Shown here one piece after another: positions 51,620 to 59,739 of a DNA stretch of 59,739 bases; position 1 is the stretch's first letter, and every line of letters starts with the position of its first letter. The stretch covers positions 1 through 59,739 of the forward strand of contig CANKVM010000004.1 in the NCBI GenBank assembly GCA_947487175.1. The letters are read 5' to 3'. A model generated the notes under the pieces. That model was not told the DNA's origin, did not search any database, and worked only from the letters and a program-made list of their open reading frames with translations. This DNA is from Flavobacteriales bacterium. GTDB taxonomy: Bacteria > Bacteroidota > Bacteroidia > NS11-12g > UBA955. A program made the translations under genes and the position numbers.

Positions 51620-52645
51620 ATGGCGAAAACCGCAGATACAATATCGGCTTATTGGGCACTTAGATCAGAAATAGAATCTCGGAAGTTTGCCCCTATATAC
51701 CTTTTGCATGGCGACGAAACCTATTTTATTGATGCCATCTCAGATTTGATAGAATCAAAAGTGCTTTCTGAAGCTGAAAAAAGTTTCAACCAATCTATCG
51801 TTTATGGGAAGGATGTAAAAATGCCAGAACTGATGTCTATGGCAAGAAGATATCCAATGATGAGTGATTTTCAACTCATTCTTGTAAAAGACGCTCAAGA
51901 TTTGAAGGAATGGGATATGTTTTTGAGTTATGCTGAAAATCCATTGAAATCTACAATTTTGGTATTCGCTTTTAGGAATGCAAAAATGGATTTGCGCACA
52001 AAAACAGGTAAATTGATTGCCAAATATTGTGAGTTCAATTCCTCCAAATTGCGTGATTATCAAATAAAAAACTGGTTGCCTAAATATGCCGAATCTAAGG
52101 GTAGATCTCTTGATGTAGAAGCAATTAACCTTCTGTTAGATTTACTGGGTGCTGATTTGCCGTTAATTCACAACGAATTAGATAAAATCTTTATTACTGT
52201 AAAAGAAGCTTATATACGGGCATCACATGTTGAAGAGCATGTTGGTTTTAATAGGGAATACAACGTATTTGAACTTCAAACCGCATTAGGTAATAGAAAC
52301 TTTAACAAATCTGTTCAAATTGCCCACCAAATGAGTGTGCGTGCTGAAAAAGGCGAATTCATGAGAATGGTACCTGTATTGTTCGGTTTTTTTACCAAAA
52401 TCATAGCAATGCATAATTCAAAGGCAAAATCACCAGGTGAATTGGCTTCGGAAATTGGGGTTGCGCCATATTTCATGGATGACTATCTCAGAGCCAAAAG
52501 CAATTATGCAATGTCTGATTTAGAATGGGCAGTGAGTCAAATCAAATACCTTGATTTGCGATTGAAAGGTGTTCACCGAGGTGCTGCTACTGATGGCGAG
52601 TTATTAATTGAAACCGTTGTCAATATTTTGAAAAAGACAAAATAA
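51620..52645 (+). CDS. holA: DNA polymerase III subunit delta
   Basis: Clamp-loader subunit of 341 residues that opens the sliding clamp. The N-terminal PIYLLHGDETYFI is the usual HolA opening (a degenerate Walker region, YLLHGDE), followed by the AAA+ fold, the central LLDLLGADLPLIHNELDKI (HolA-specific) and the C-terminal collar domain with LRLKGVHRGAATDGELL. Length fits. It lies divergent from the HsdR_N-like gene. Confidence 0.92.
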   Translation: MAKTADTISAYWALRSEIESRKFAPIYLLHGDETYFIDAISDLIESKVLSEAEKSFNQSIVYGKDVKMPELMSMARRYPMMSDFQLILVKDAQDLKEWDMFLSYAENPLKSTILVFAFRNAKMDLRTKTGKLIAKYCEFNSSKLRDYQIKNWLPKYAESKGRSLDVEAINLLLDLLGADLPLIHNELDKIFITVKEAYIRASHVEEHVGFNREYNVFELQTALGNRNFNKSVQIAHQMSVRAEKGEFMRMVPVLFGFFTKIIAMHNSKAKSPGELASEIGVAPYFMDDYLRAKSNYAMSDLEWAVSQIKYLDLRLKGVHRGAATDGELLIETVVNILKKTK

Positions 52646-52729
52646 TTTTGTCATTATTTTTACATTTTTAATTCTAAATTGTGATTTTAATTGAAAATGC
52701 TTTTAATTCGCATTTACTAATTTTAATTT

Positions 52730-54667
52730 ATGAAAAAAATCTACATATTTTTAAGTTCAATTGCCGTTGTTTCTGCGGTTTTTGCTCAAGCGCCTACTAG
52801 TGTCCCTTCTGGTTCACCGGTAATTGTTTCTGCGAAATCTAAAAGTTCAAACGTTTTTATTGACAATGATGCCAAAATTGGCGGCATGGTTAAACCAAAA
52901 GCCAACAAAACTACAATTACGAGTAGAGGTGCAAATTTGAATGCATTTATTCGTATTGGTTCTACTTATTACGATTTACAATCGAATTTTTCAATGGCAC
53001 ACCGTGTTGTTGTTCACAAAGACCAAGCAGTTTCTGCTGGTTGGACATCTTCATATTCAGGTGCACAAGGTTTTCCAGGACGTGGAACTGGTTATAATTA
53101 CAAAGGTGCTACTGACAATTGGGGTAAAAGCGACAGTAACCGTGTAGAAAATGTACGTACAGGGTGGCCTTGTATTGGTACATTGTCTGATGGTTCTGTA
53201 TTTACAATTGGTCACGATGCTACCAATGGTGGTTTTTATATGACTAAAAGCACAAGTGCCTCTAGCCGCCCTTCTGTAACTACACAAATCTTACAAGATG
53301 CACCTTATAAGCCTATTTGGGCTCGTGCTGCTAGTAATGGCGATACCATTCATTTGGTTTGCTCTTATACAGATTCCGCTGCTCCAGGTGAAGAAAGATC
53401 TCCAACACGCAATGGTATTTTTGCACCAATGGTTTACAGCCGTTCTTTAGATGGCGGTGTTACTTGGGATAAAAAGCACATCATGTTACCTGATTACGAC
53501 AGCACATTAACAGATAATGGTGGTTCTGACCAATATGCCATTGATGTAAAAGGAAATGTAGTTGCAATTGCGAATGCAGATATTTTCCAAGGTGTTATTT
53601 TATGGAAAAGTACTGATTTCGGTACAACGTTTACCCGAATTGATGCTGAGAAATTTAAATATGCCCCTTACAAATCAAAAACTATGATGAACGATACTCC
53701 ATTTACCAATGATGGTACCGTGGATGTTGTTATTGACAAAAATAACAAACTTCATGCATTTTGGGGATTGGCTCGTGTTTTAGATGATGATACTTCTGAT
53801 GAATCTTATAGTTTCTACCCTGGTTTACAAGCTATTATGTACTGGAATGAAGATTTCACTACAAGCCCAGTTGTAATTGCTCAAGGAAGTGCATATGACG
53901 CTGATGGTGATGGTATCAACACCTTACGTCCAAATACAGTTGCTGCGCTTTCAAGCGGCAAATTGCCTGCAAATACTTCTACGGTTACGCGTTTGGGTAA
54001 TACTTCTGCAATGCGCCAACCAAATGCGGCATGTGATGCAAATGGAAATATTTTCTGTATTTTCTCTACTCCAATTGAGTTTGATTTATCTGACTTAGAT
54101 GCAAACTTCCGCGATCTTGGAATTGTGGCTTCTACAGATGGTGGCAAAACTTGGACTACCCCACAAAATATTACCCAATCTGAATTGAAAGAAGATGATT
54201 TTGGTTCTGTTGCGCGCACAGTAAATGGATTTGTACACGTAATGTGGCAACAAGATGATATTCCAGGTACAAACTTGCAAAACAATGATGCATTGCAAGC
54301 CAACCACGATGTAGTTTTGAATACAATTTATTACCAAGCAATTCCAGTTCAAGATATCTTGGACGGTGCAATTGGTTTGGCAAGTGTTGATCAACCAAAT
54401 ACGGGTGAAGTTATGGTTGTTAACCAAAACTATCCTAACCCATTCGAAAATACCACCAATGTATTGGTTTGGTTAACCCGTCCAGGTGATGTGAAAATTG
54501 AAGTTCGCAACATGATGGGTGCGGTTGTTAAAACTCAAACTTATAACAGTTTGTTTCAAGGTAACCATGAATTGTCAATCGACGGTTCTGGTTTAACAGC
54601 TGGTGTTTATACTTATACATTAATCACAGGTGGCAATAGCGTAAGCAAAACCATGATGGTTAAATAA
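52730..54667 (+). CDS. T9SS type A sorting domain protein with BNR-type repeats
   Basis: Secreted protein of 645 residues with a signal peptide (KKIYIFLSSIAVVSAVFAQ). The centre has sialidase-like Asp-box repeats, SLDGGVTWDKK and STDGGKTWTTP, plus a degenerate STDFGTTFTRI; such repeats form beta-propellers and occur in sialidases and other secreted hydrolases. A complete sialidase active-site set was not recognised. The type A sorting domain closes the protein: NQNYPNPFENTT, LTAGVYTYTL and KTMMVK. A strong terminator follows. Probably surface-attached or released. Confidence 0.87.
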   Translation: MKKIYIFLSSIAVVSAVFAQAPTSVPSGSPVIVSAKSKSSNVFIDNDAKIGGMVKPKANKTTITSRGANLNAFIRIGSTYYDLQSNFSMAHRVVVHKDQAVSAGWTSSYSGAQGFPGRGTGYNYKGATDNWGKSDSNRVENVRTGWPCIGTLSDGSVFTIGHDATNGGFYMTKSTSASSRPSVTTQILQDAPYKPIWARAASNGDTIHLVCSYTDSAAPGEERSPTRNGIFAPMVYSRSLDGGVTWDKKHIMLPDYDSTLTDNGGSDQYAIDVKGNVVAIANADIFQGVILWKSTDFGTTFTRIDAEKFKYAPYKSKTMMNDTPFTNDGTVDVVIDKNNKLHAFWGLARVLDDDTSDESYSFYPGLQAIMYWNEDFTTSPVVIAQGSAYDADGDGINTLRPNTVAALSSGKLPANTSTVTRLGNTSAMRQPNAACDANGNIFCIFSTPIEFDLSDLDANFRDLGIVASTDGGKTWTTPQNITQSELKEDDFGSVARTVNGFVHVMWQQDDIPGTNLQNNDALQANHDVVLNTIYYQAIPVQDILDGAIGLASVDQPNTGEVMVVNQNYPNPFENTTNVLVWLTRPGDVKIEVRNMMGAVVKTQTYNSLFQGNHELSIDGSGLTAGVYTYTLITGGNSVSKTMMVK

Positions 54668-54687
54668 TTTTAAAAAATAATTTCATA

Positions 54688-54716
54688 AAGAGGCCGGTAT
54701 TTATATCGGCCTCTTT
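54688..54716 (+). terminator. Rho-independent terminator of the BNR protein gene
   Basis: AAAGAGGCCG and CGGCCTCTTT form a perfect 10-bp stem with a 9-nt loop. The following TATTTTTG is both its U-tract and the next gene's -7 box. Confidence 0.8.
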
Positions 54717-54724
54717 TATTTTTG
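54717..54724 (+). promoter_or_regulatory. -7 promoter box fused to a terminator tail
   Basis: TATTTTTG begins right after the terminator stem and ends 4 nt before the GTG start at 54729. No -33 element is visible in the hairpin. Confidence 0.4.
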
Positions 54725-54728
54725 CACT

Positions 54729-54941
54729 GTGAAAGTTGGATTCTTATATAATATTATTACCGCAACATTGTTTTTGCTCTCTTCCTTGTATTTGTCATTC
54801 GGCAATGTAAATATTCCTGCTTTGGACTATTATCAAATATCTCCAAAATATTTGGGCCTCCTTATTTTTCTATGGGGGACATTTCGCTTTTACAGAGCTT
54901 ACATGTCCTTCAAAATGAATAAAAAACATGAAAATGAATAA
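54729..54941 (+). CDS. Small membrane protein of unknown function
   Basis: Protein of 70 residues beginning with GTG (read MKVGFLYNI). Two hydrophobic segments are visible (about 5-23 and 40-60), so it is a two-pass or hairpin membrane protein. The end KMNKKHENE overlaps the next gene by 14 nt. Similar small proteins occur before PstS-like and TPR genes in Bacteroidota ExbBD/TonB regions, which supports its reality; those ExbBD genes are not in this window. No function is known. Confidence 0.6.
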   Translation: MKVGFLYNIITATLFLLSSLYLSFGNVNIPALDYYQISPKYLGLLIFLWGTFRFYRAYMSFKMNKKHENE

Positions 54942-55851
54942 AATTAGTTTATTATTGACATTTGCGGTCTTTGCAATTCTAGGCTGTCAAGATTTTAATT
55001 ATGAGGGAAAAGGGAAAGACGTTGCAACCGCAGGCACCATCCAAATTGGATTTGACAGCGGTGATTCGCTCTTGGTGAATCAGTGGATAGAACTATTTGA
55101 ATTCAATTACCCCAAAGCACACGTTGTTCCTAAATTTGCGAGTCAGGCACAATTGTTAAATTGGATTAAACAAGATTCTATTCAGGCTTTCGTACTTCAC
55201 AACGAACTATCAAAAGACAAACAAGACTGGATTTGTGAAAAAAGAAACATAAAAATGCGCGCAACTATTTTAGGTTACGCCGCTCCTGTGTTTATTGTAA
55301 GCAAGAATACGTCCTTTTCAGAACTCTCTTTGGTTGAATTATTGCGTATATTTTCAAATTCAGCCAATTTTCGTAATTGCAAAGTGGCGTTTGACCCGAA
55401 TGGAATAAATATTTTGCAAATAAATGACACAGCCCAAAAGTATATTTCTGAAAAAGTAAATTTAAATACAAACAAAACCATTCACTTTGCGAATTCTCAA
55501 CAGATAATAGATTACGTTTCAACCCACGACAACACCATTGGCGTTGTTTCATTGAATTTAATTGCCAGCAAAAAAGACAGATTGGCAATGTCTAATATAA
55601 AGAAGGTTAAAGTTTTAAGCATTGGAAATATTGCCAATAACGCCTATTATTTGCCCTTTCAATCGCAAATAAAAGCCAAGCAATACCCATTTATACAACC
55701 GCTTATTGGATACGATTTTCAAGGGTATTCAGGATTGGGGAATGGATTTATTACTTATGTAAGAAGTCAGCCAGGACAAATAATCGTAAAAAAATCGGGG
55801 TTAATACCCGCTTTTGACGAGGGTAGAACCATAGAAATAATAGAAGAGTGA
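54928..55851 (+). CDS. PstS-like substrate-binding lipoprotein
   Basis: Lipoprotein of 307 residues with the lipobox LTFAVFAILGC. The fold resembles periplasmic phosphate-binding proteins: IQIGFDSGDSLLVNQWIELF at the N-terminus, a YAAPVFIVSKN segment, then ELSLVELLRIFSN and a GIVVS-type strand (TIGVVSLNLI). The phosphate-ligand pattern of PstS is not evident, so it need not bind phosphate, and no Pst permease genes are present. The ATG at 54928 overlaps the small membrane protein gene by 14 nt; 54934 is an alternative. Confidence 0.75.
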   Translation: MKMNKISLLLTFAVFAILGCQDFNYEGKGKDVATAGTIQIGFDSGDSLLVNQWIELFEFNYPKAHVVPKFASQAQLLNWIKQDSIQAFVLHNELSKDKQDWICEKRNIKMRATILGYAAPVFIVSKNTSFSELSLVELLRIFSNSANFRNCKVAFDPNGINILQINDTAQKYISEKVNLNTNKTIHFANSQQIIDYVSTHDNTIGVVSLNLIASKKDRLAMSNIKKVKVLSIGNIANNAYYLPFQSQIKAKQYPFIQPLIGYDFQGYSGLGNGFITYVRSQPGQIIVKKSGLIPAFDEGRTIEIIEE

Positions 55852-55922
55852 AACAATTATTGAAAAAAATCGTTTTACATAACATATAAATAACATTAAT
55901 TTAGTTTTTTTGTACTTTGAAA

Positions 55923-57740
55923 ATGAAAACCATAAAATTATCAGTATTAAGTTTAATTAGCTTAATTTCTTTGGGCTTAGGAGCGCAGTCTCTTGATGAA
56001 GCAAAACGCTTAAGTAGCAATGAACAATTTGAAGATGCTGAAAAAGTATTCCAAGAGTTAATTACATCTAAACCAAAAGAAGCAAATTTTTACTACTTCG
56101 CAGGTTTGAATTTAATGGCTAAAGGAGATTCTTTGGGAGCCATCAAAATGTTTGATGAAGGTTTGTTTAAATCTCCAAAATGTAAAATCAATAATGTAGG
56201 TAAAGGATACATTGCATTGCGTCAAGGTAAATATACCGAAGCGGAATTGTTTTTTACTCAAGCCTTAACCGAGAAATCAAAATTATTGCCTCTTATAAAT
56301 AAAGAAATAGGTAGGGCTTACCTATTGGTTGAATGGGCTTCTCCAAAACAAATCATTGACAATGCCATTAAAGCTGAGCAATATTTAACTGTAGTAGCAG
56401 AAGAAGATTGGGAAGCAAAATTGTTATTGGGAGATGCTTATATGATGTCGAAAGGAAATGATTTGTCATTTGCTGTAACACAATACATCACTGCAGGTAA
56501 TGAATTGCCAAACGATCCTCGTCCTTTATTAAAAGAAGCAATTGTATACAGAAGGGTTCAAAACTATGAATTGTCTAAAATACGTATTGAAGAATCTTTA
56601 CTGAAAGAAAAAGAATATGCACCAGCTTATCGTCAATTGGCTGAAGTTTTTGGTTTGCTAAAAGACAAAGACAGTTCAATTTATTTCTATAAAGAATATT
56701 TGAAACGCAATAACAACCTTTCTGCACGCCGCAGATTCGTAGAGATGCTTTACTTGAATGGTCAATTCGATGAAGCTATTTCTGAAGCCAAAGACCTTTT
56801 GGCTGTTCATGAATTTCCAAATATCTATGGTGTTATTGCGTATGCTTACGTTGGTAAGAAAAATATCAATGCGGAAGAAGTAGCAGATGCATTTGCAAAC
56901 TTTACAAAATACGAAGAGAAGTATATACCAAGTCAAAATAGATCTGCTTCTGCTAGAGAATCATACAACAAAGCATTTTTGATTTTCAAAAAAGGAGAAA
57001 CGTTAAAGTCAGATTCATTATTGGATTATAAAGCATTAATCGATTCACTAAAGAGCACTTCACAAAAAAGTGATTCATTGAAAGCTGCTAATATTGAATT
57101 GAATGTTTCAAGAATAAAAGCAAATAAAGATAAAGAGTATGCGAATAGTTATAATTTATACTACAATGTTTTATCTGATACATCTAAATGTCAAGAGAAT
57201 TGGTATGATGCAGCAAGAGAACAATTGTTTTCAGGTTCAAAATATGAATATGCTTTGGTTGTATTGGAATTGAAAAAAGTAAAAAGAAAAGGCAAATTGC
57301 CCCAACGTGATTTGTTTTATATGGGTCGTTGCTACAATCGTATGAAAAAATTCAACGAGGAAATAGCAATTAACAGGGAAATTATTGCGAATGATTCAAA
57401 CTATTTAACAGGTTATTTAACCATAGCTAGGGCAAGTGTTCAAATGGATAAATACGATTCATTGGGTGCAGCTAGTTATGAATATACCAAATGGTTGAAT
57501 AGATTAGATTCTACACAGAAAGTAAAATTCAAAGACGACGTAGAAACGGCGTTTAGAAATATGGCATTCTATGCTCAAAAAGCTAAAAAATATGAATTGG
57601 CAAGTGAATACTATGCCAAAGTTATTTCTATGAAACCTGAGGATACAGATGTCATCGCTGTTAAAGCGAAATTGGATGATTATCTTGCGAAGCTTAAAGC
57701 CCGCGAAGCAAAATTGAAAGCTGCTCCTACAAAAAAATAA
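55923..57740 (+). CDS. Exported tetratricopeptide-repeat protein
   Basis: Protein of 605 residues. The start at 55923 gives the signal MKTIKLSVLSLISLISLGLGAQ; the track's TTG at 55917 is unlikely. Several TPR units are visible throughout (for example FYYFAGLNLMAKGDSLGAIKMF and YRQLAEVFGLLKDKDSSIYFY) with a Lys/Ala-rich C-terminal helix. It probably acts as a periplasmic scaffold. Its neighbours are the PstS-like lipoprotein and a T9SS subtilase. GTACTTTG, a near -7 box, ends 3 nt before the ATG. Confidence 0.8.
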   Translation: MKTIKLSVLSLISLISLGLGAQSLDEAKRLSSNEQFEDAEKVFQELITSKPKEANFYYFAGLNLMAKGDSLGAIKMFDEGLFKSPKCKINNVGKGYIALRQGKYTEAELFFTQALTEKSKLLPLINKEIGRAYLLVEWASPKQIIDNAIKAEQYLTVVAEEDWEAKLLLGDAYMMSKGNDLSFAVTQYITAGNELPNDPRPLLKEAIVYRRVQNYELSKIRIEESLLKEKEYAPAYRQLAEVFGLLKDKDSSIYFYKEYLKRNNNLSARRRFVEMLYLNGQFDEAISEAKDLLAVHEFPNIYGVIAYAYVGKKNINAEEVADAFANFTKYEEKYIPSQNRSASARESYNKAFLIFKKGETLKSDSLLDYKALIDSLKSTSQKSDSLKAANIELNVSRIKANKDKEYANSYNLYYNVLSDTSKCQENWYDAAREQLFSGSKYEYALVVLELKKVKRKGKLPQRDLFYMGRCYNRMKKFNEEIAINREIIANDSNYLTGYLTIARASVQMDKYDSLGAASYEYTKWLNRLDSTQKVKFKDDVETAFRNMAFYAQKAKKYELASEYYAKVISMKPEDTDVIAVKAKLDDYLAKLKAREAKLKAAPTKK

Positions 57741-57763
57741 AATCCGATTACAAAATATATTTC

Positions 57764-57793
57764 ATAAAGCCCCGATATTCATCGGGGCTTTAT
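57764..57793 (+). terminator. Rho-independent terminator of the TPR gene
   Basis: ATAAAGCCCCGAT and ATCGGGGCTTTAT form a perfect 13-bp stem with loop ATTC. The T-rich tail TATTTTTG is also the next promoter's -7 box. Confidence 0.85.
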
Positions 57794-57801
57794 TATTTTT
57801 G
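57794..57801 (+). promoter_or_regulatory. -7 promoter box fused to a terminator tail (subtilase gene)
   Basis: TATTTTTG starts at the base after the hairpin stem and ends 5 nt before the ATG at 57807. No spaced -33 TTTG is visible. Confidence 0.4.
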
Positions 57802-57806
57802 TATAC

Positions 57807-59603
57807 ATGTTAACCCTTAGAAATCTTGTCTTGTGTGTGTTGTTTTTAGGAACCAAGTGTTTATTGCAAGCCCAAACTTGGAATAACTTCCCTCAGAAAC
57901 ATAAAAAAGACGGAATTTCTGTTTCTCTAAATCACGACAATACTTTTATACTTCAATACAATGCAGCAACTTCAAAATCTCAACTGCTACGAACCTTTCA
58001 AGATTTAAACGTTCCATTTGAAATTGAACTCATTGACTCTTCTTGGCGCATTTTGAGTTTGCATACCCAAAATGATACCCACTACGGAACATTTGGCACC
58101 ATTGTCCTTCCAAATAAAAATACCGTATTTGATCAATTAAACGCATCTGGATTGTTCAACCATGTGCAATATTCCCATCCCATACAAAAAAGAAAAGTCC
58201 CTAATGATCCAAATCTATTCAAACAATACCAACCAGATTTGCTTAAACTCTATAATGTTTGGGAAAATACAGTCGGCGGAACTAATAGATATGGCGACAC
58301 CATTGTTGTTGCCATAATTGATGATGGCTTTGATACCGCTCACGTTGATTTAAAAGACAATCTGTTTCATAATTGGAACGAAATTCCATACAATGGTATT
58401 GATGATGATAAAAATGGATATGTGGATGATGCGCACGGTTGGAACGGTGTAGAAAATAATCCTTATGTTTTTACATCTGCATCTTTGGTTGATGGACATG
58501 GTACTATGGTTGCTGGCGTTTTTGGTGCCAAAGGGAATAATGGGATAGGGGTAGCTGGAGTGAATTGGACCACCAAAATTATGCCCTTGGTTTATTACCC
58601 TTCCACTGCTCAAGGCGATGCGGAACAAGGTATCATTCAAAGCATGATTTACGCCTATAAAATGAAAAAGCTTTATAGGTCATCTAACAAAACAAAAGGC
58701 GCCAATATTGTTGCAGTGAATATGTCGCTTGGTTCCGACAATGCTTTCCCTGAAGATTATCCTATTTGGTGTTCATTGTATGATTCATTAGGTTCTGTGG
58801 GTATTATTTCTATTTCCTCCGCTACAAACAGAAATGTAAAGGTGGGAATGAAAGGTGATACCATGGCTTTTGGTGATATTCCAACACTTTGCGGAAGCAA
58901 ATATTTATTTTCGGTAAATAGTTCCGATAACCTCGATCAGCACACCTCTAGTGGCTATTCGAATAAATATGTAGATTTGGCAGCCCCTGGTGATAACGCT
59001 TTCTCAACTTACCCAACATCTAAATTGCCTGCCAACCCGTATAAATTAGAAAGTGGAACTTCTTTTGCATCGCCATTGGTGGCTGGTGCAATTTCATTAA
59101 TCAATGCTTCGGCCTGTAAAGTTTTCTTAGATTTAACTGAATCTAACTTTGATAGTGCCTTTGGCCTTTATCAATCGTGGTTAATAAATGGGGTTGATAA
59201 ATCAGATGAATTTAAGAATTTAAATGTAGCCGGTGGTAGATTAAATGTGTTGACCATGTGGCAACAGATGGACAGTTGGTGTTGGTACCACGATAAGAAC
59301 TATACCAAAGTGAATAAATTCGGGGGGAACAATGCTTCTTTTGCGATTTTCCCTAATCCTACAGATGGGAATTTCAATATTCTATTCTCAGAAAACGAAT
59401 CAAAAGGTCAAATTAGTATTGTAAATACGCTTGGAGAAATTGTTTTTTTTAAAGATTTTGAGGGACAAGGGTCATTTTGTTCATTGGTGAAGGTTGGAAA
59501 TTCGCTGATTTATCCTGTTTTATTCAATCATTCGTCAGGAACTTATTTCGTAAAACACGAGAAAAATGGGGTTGTAAACGTTAAAAAATTGATCATTCAA
59601 TAA
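57807..59603 (+). CDS. S8 family subtilisin-like protease with T9SS sorting domain
   Basis: Secreted serine protease of 598 residues with a signal peptide (LRNLVLCVLFLGTKCLLQAQ). An inhibitor-like propeptide (about 25-125) precedes the catalytic domain. The triad is complete: Asp in VVAIIDDGFD, His in DGHGTMVAGV and Ser in ESGTSFASPLVAG, with the oxyanion-region Asn in NMSLGS. A type A C-terminal sorting domain follows: FAIFPNPTDGNF, GTYFVKHEKNG and KKLIIQ. It should be exported by the type IX system and act extracellularly. Confidence 0.92.
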   Translation: MLTLRNLVLCVLFLGTKCLLQAQTWNNFPQKHKKDGISVSLNHDNTFILQYNAATSKSQLLRTFQDLNVPFEIELIDSSWRILSLHTQNDTHYGTFGTIVLPNKNTVFDQLNASGLFNHVQYSHPIQKRKVPNDPNLFKQYQPDLLKLYNVWENTVGGTNRYGDTIVVAIIDDGFDTAHVDLKDNLFHNWNEIPYNGIDDDKNGYVDDAHGWNGVENNPYVFTSASLVDGHGTMVAGVFGAKGNNGIGVAGVNWTTKIMPLVYYPSTAQGDAEQGIIQSMIYAYKMKKLYRSSNKTKGANIVAVNMSLGSDNAFPEDYPIWCSLYDSLGSVGIISISSATNRNVKVGMKGDTMAFGDIPTLCGSKYLFSVNSSDNLDQHTSSGYSNKYVDLAAPGDNAFSTYPTSKLPANPYKLESGTSFASPLVAGAISLINASACKVFLDLTESNFDSAFGLYQSWLINGVDKSDEFKNLNVAGGRLNVLTMWQQMDSWCWYHDKNYTKVNKFGGNNASFAIFPNPTDGNFNILFSENESKGQISIVNTLGEIVFFKDFEGQGSFCSLVKVGNSLIYPVLFNHSSGTYFVKHEKNGVVNVKKLIIQ

Positions 59604-59683
59604 TTAGTATTTAAAACATTTCATTTTAACTCTTTCATTTTGAGGGACATTGAAGGTGTCAATAAAAAAAGATTATAATCGTA

Positions 59684-59715
59684 TTGCAAATGTGAAATAT
59701 TTGGAGTTACCTTTG
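59684..59715 (+). promoter_or_regulatory. Promoter at the right edge
   Basis: TTG (59684-59686), 21-nt spacer, TACCTTTG (59708-59715). The downstream gene is cut off by the window end. In the 136 nt after the subtilase stop no other feature is visible. Confidence 0.45.
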
Positions 59716-59739
59716 CACTCCCGTTCTGAAAGAGAGTAT

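Noticed and set aside
53057-54427. Several minus-strand ORFs under the BNR protein
   Set aside because: Antisense shadows of a gene with signal peptide and sorting domain on the + strand.
1-59739. CRISPR array, prophage or insertion sequence
   Set aside because: No regularly spaced repeats, transposase, integrase or phage structural genes were found among the ORFs.

Overview
The window is a chromosome segment of a low-GC member of the phylum Bacteroidota. I cannot place it below phylum. The evidence is three secreted proteins with type IX secretion (T9SS) C-terminal sorting domains, many families largely confined to this phylum (DUF5777, DUF5723, DUF4290, DUF2480, DUF1599, IPExxxVDY, BT_3928-like), promoter boxes of the form TTTG-N19-22-TAnnTTTG, and no Shine-Dalgarno sequences. 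The gene order pyk / IPExxxVDY // acpP-fabF-rnc is also typical of the phylum. Gene density is high, no gene-free stretch exceeds 300 bp, and I see no prophage, insertion sequence or CRISPR array.

Layout. 1-3.1 kb: class I fructose-bisphosphate aldolase, accD, gcvH, a VanZ-like protein and tRNA-Cys(GCA). 3.1-6.1 kb: a MacAB-type efflux operon (adaptor, permease, ATPase). 6.1-7.8 kb: an exported amidohydrolase. 7.9-11.6 kb: a tight run of OB-fold protein, YceI, two heme-c lipoproteins and two DUF5777 beta-barrel proteins, the best candidate here for an uncharacterised multi-gene system. 11.7-15.3 kb: a frameshifted GT39 glycosyltransferase, an exported amidotransferase-like protein usually mislabelled asparagine synthetase B, and the fluoride channel CrcB. 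15.3-22.3 kb: a ferredoxin-NADP reductase-like protein, Rho with a long disordered insertion, a small acidic protein, an SDR enzyme, a T9SS cargo protein and a DUF5723 protein.

22.3-35.3 kb: DUF4290-murA-small membrane protein; TetR-like regulator with ABC1/UbiB kinase; a FecA-like TonB-dependent receptor; a GT2 glycosyltransferase with a polysaccharide deacetylase; kynurenine 3-monooxygenase; a lactate/malate-type dehydrogenase and an M61 peptidase. 35.4-44 kb: a lipoprotein, DUF2480, an inverted-repeat element, pyruvate kinase, IPExxxVDY, acpP-fabF-rnc, and a UvrD-type helicase fused to an Fe-S nuclease. 44.1-51.2 kb: DUF1599, a DoxX-like protein, an OppB-like permease, shikimate kinase, HU, a class III aminotransferase and two paralogous lipoproteins. 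51.2-59.6 kb: an orphan HsdR_N protein, holA, a BNR-repeat T9SS protein, a small membrane protein with PstS-like and TPR partners, and a T9SS subtilase.

Most genes are housekeeping or cell-envelope functions. Several intergenic regions are very compact: a terminator is followed at once by a -7 promoter box lying only 3-5 nt from the next start codon, which suggests leaderless or nearly leaderless mRNAs. Start codons were moved inward from the ORF track where an upstream ATG/TTG was implausible; these choices are inferences.
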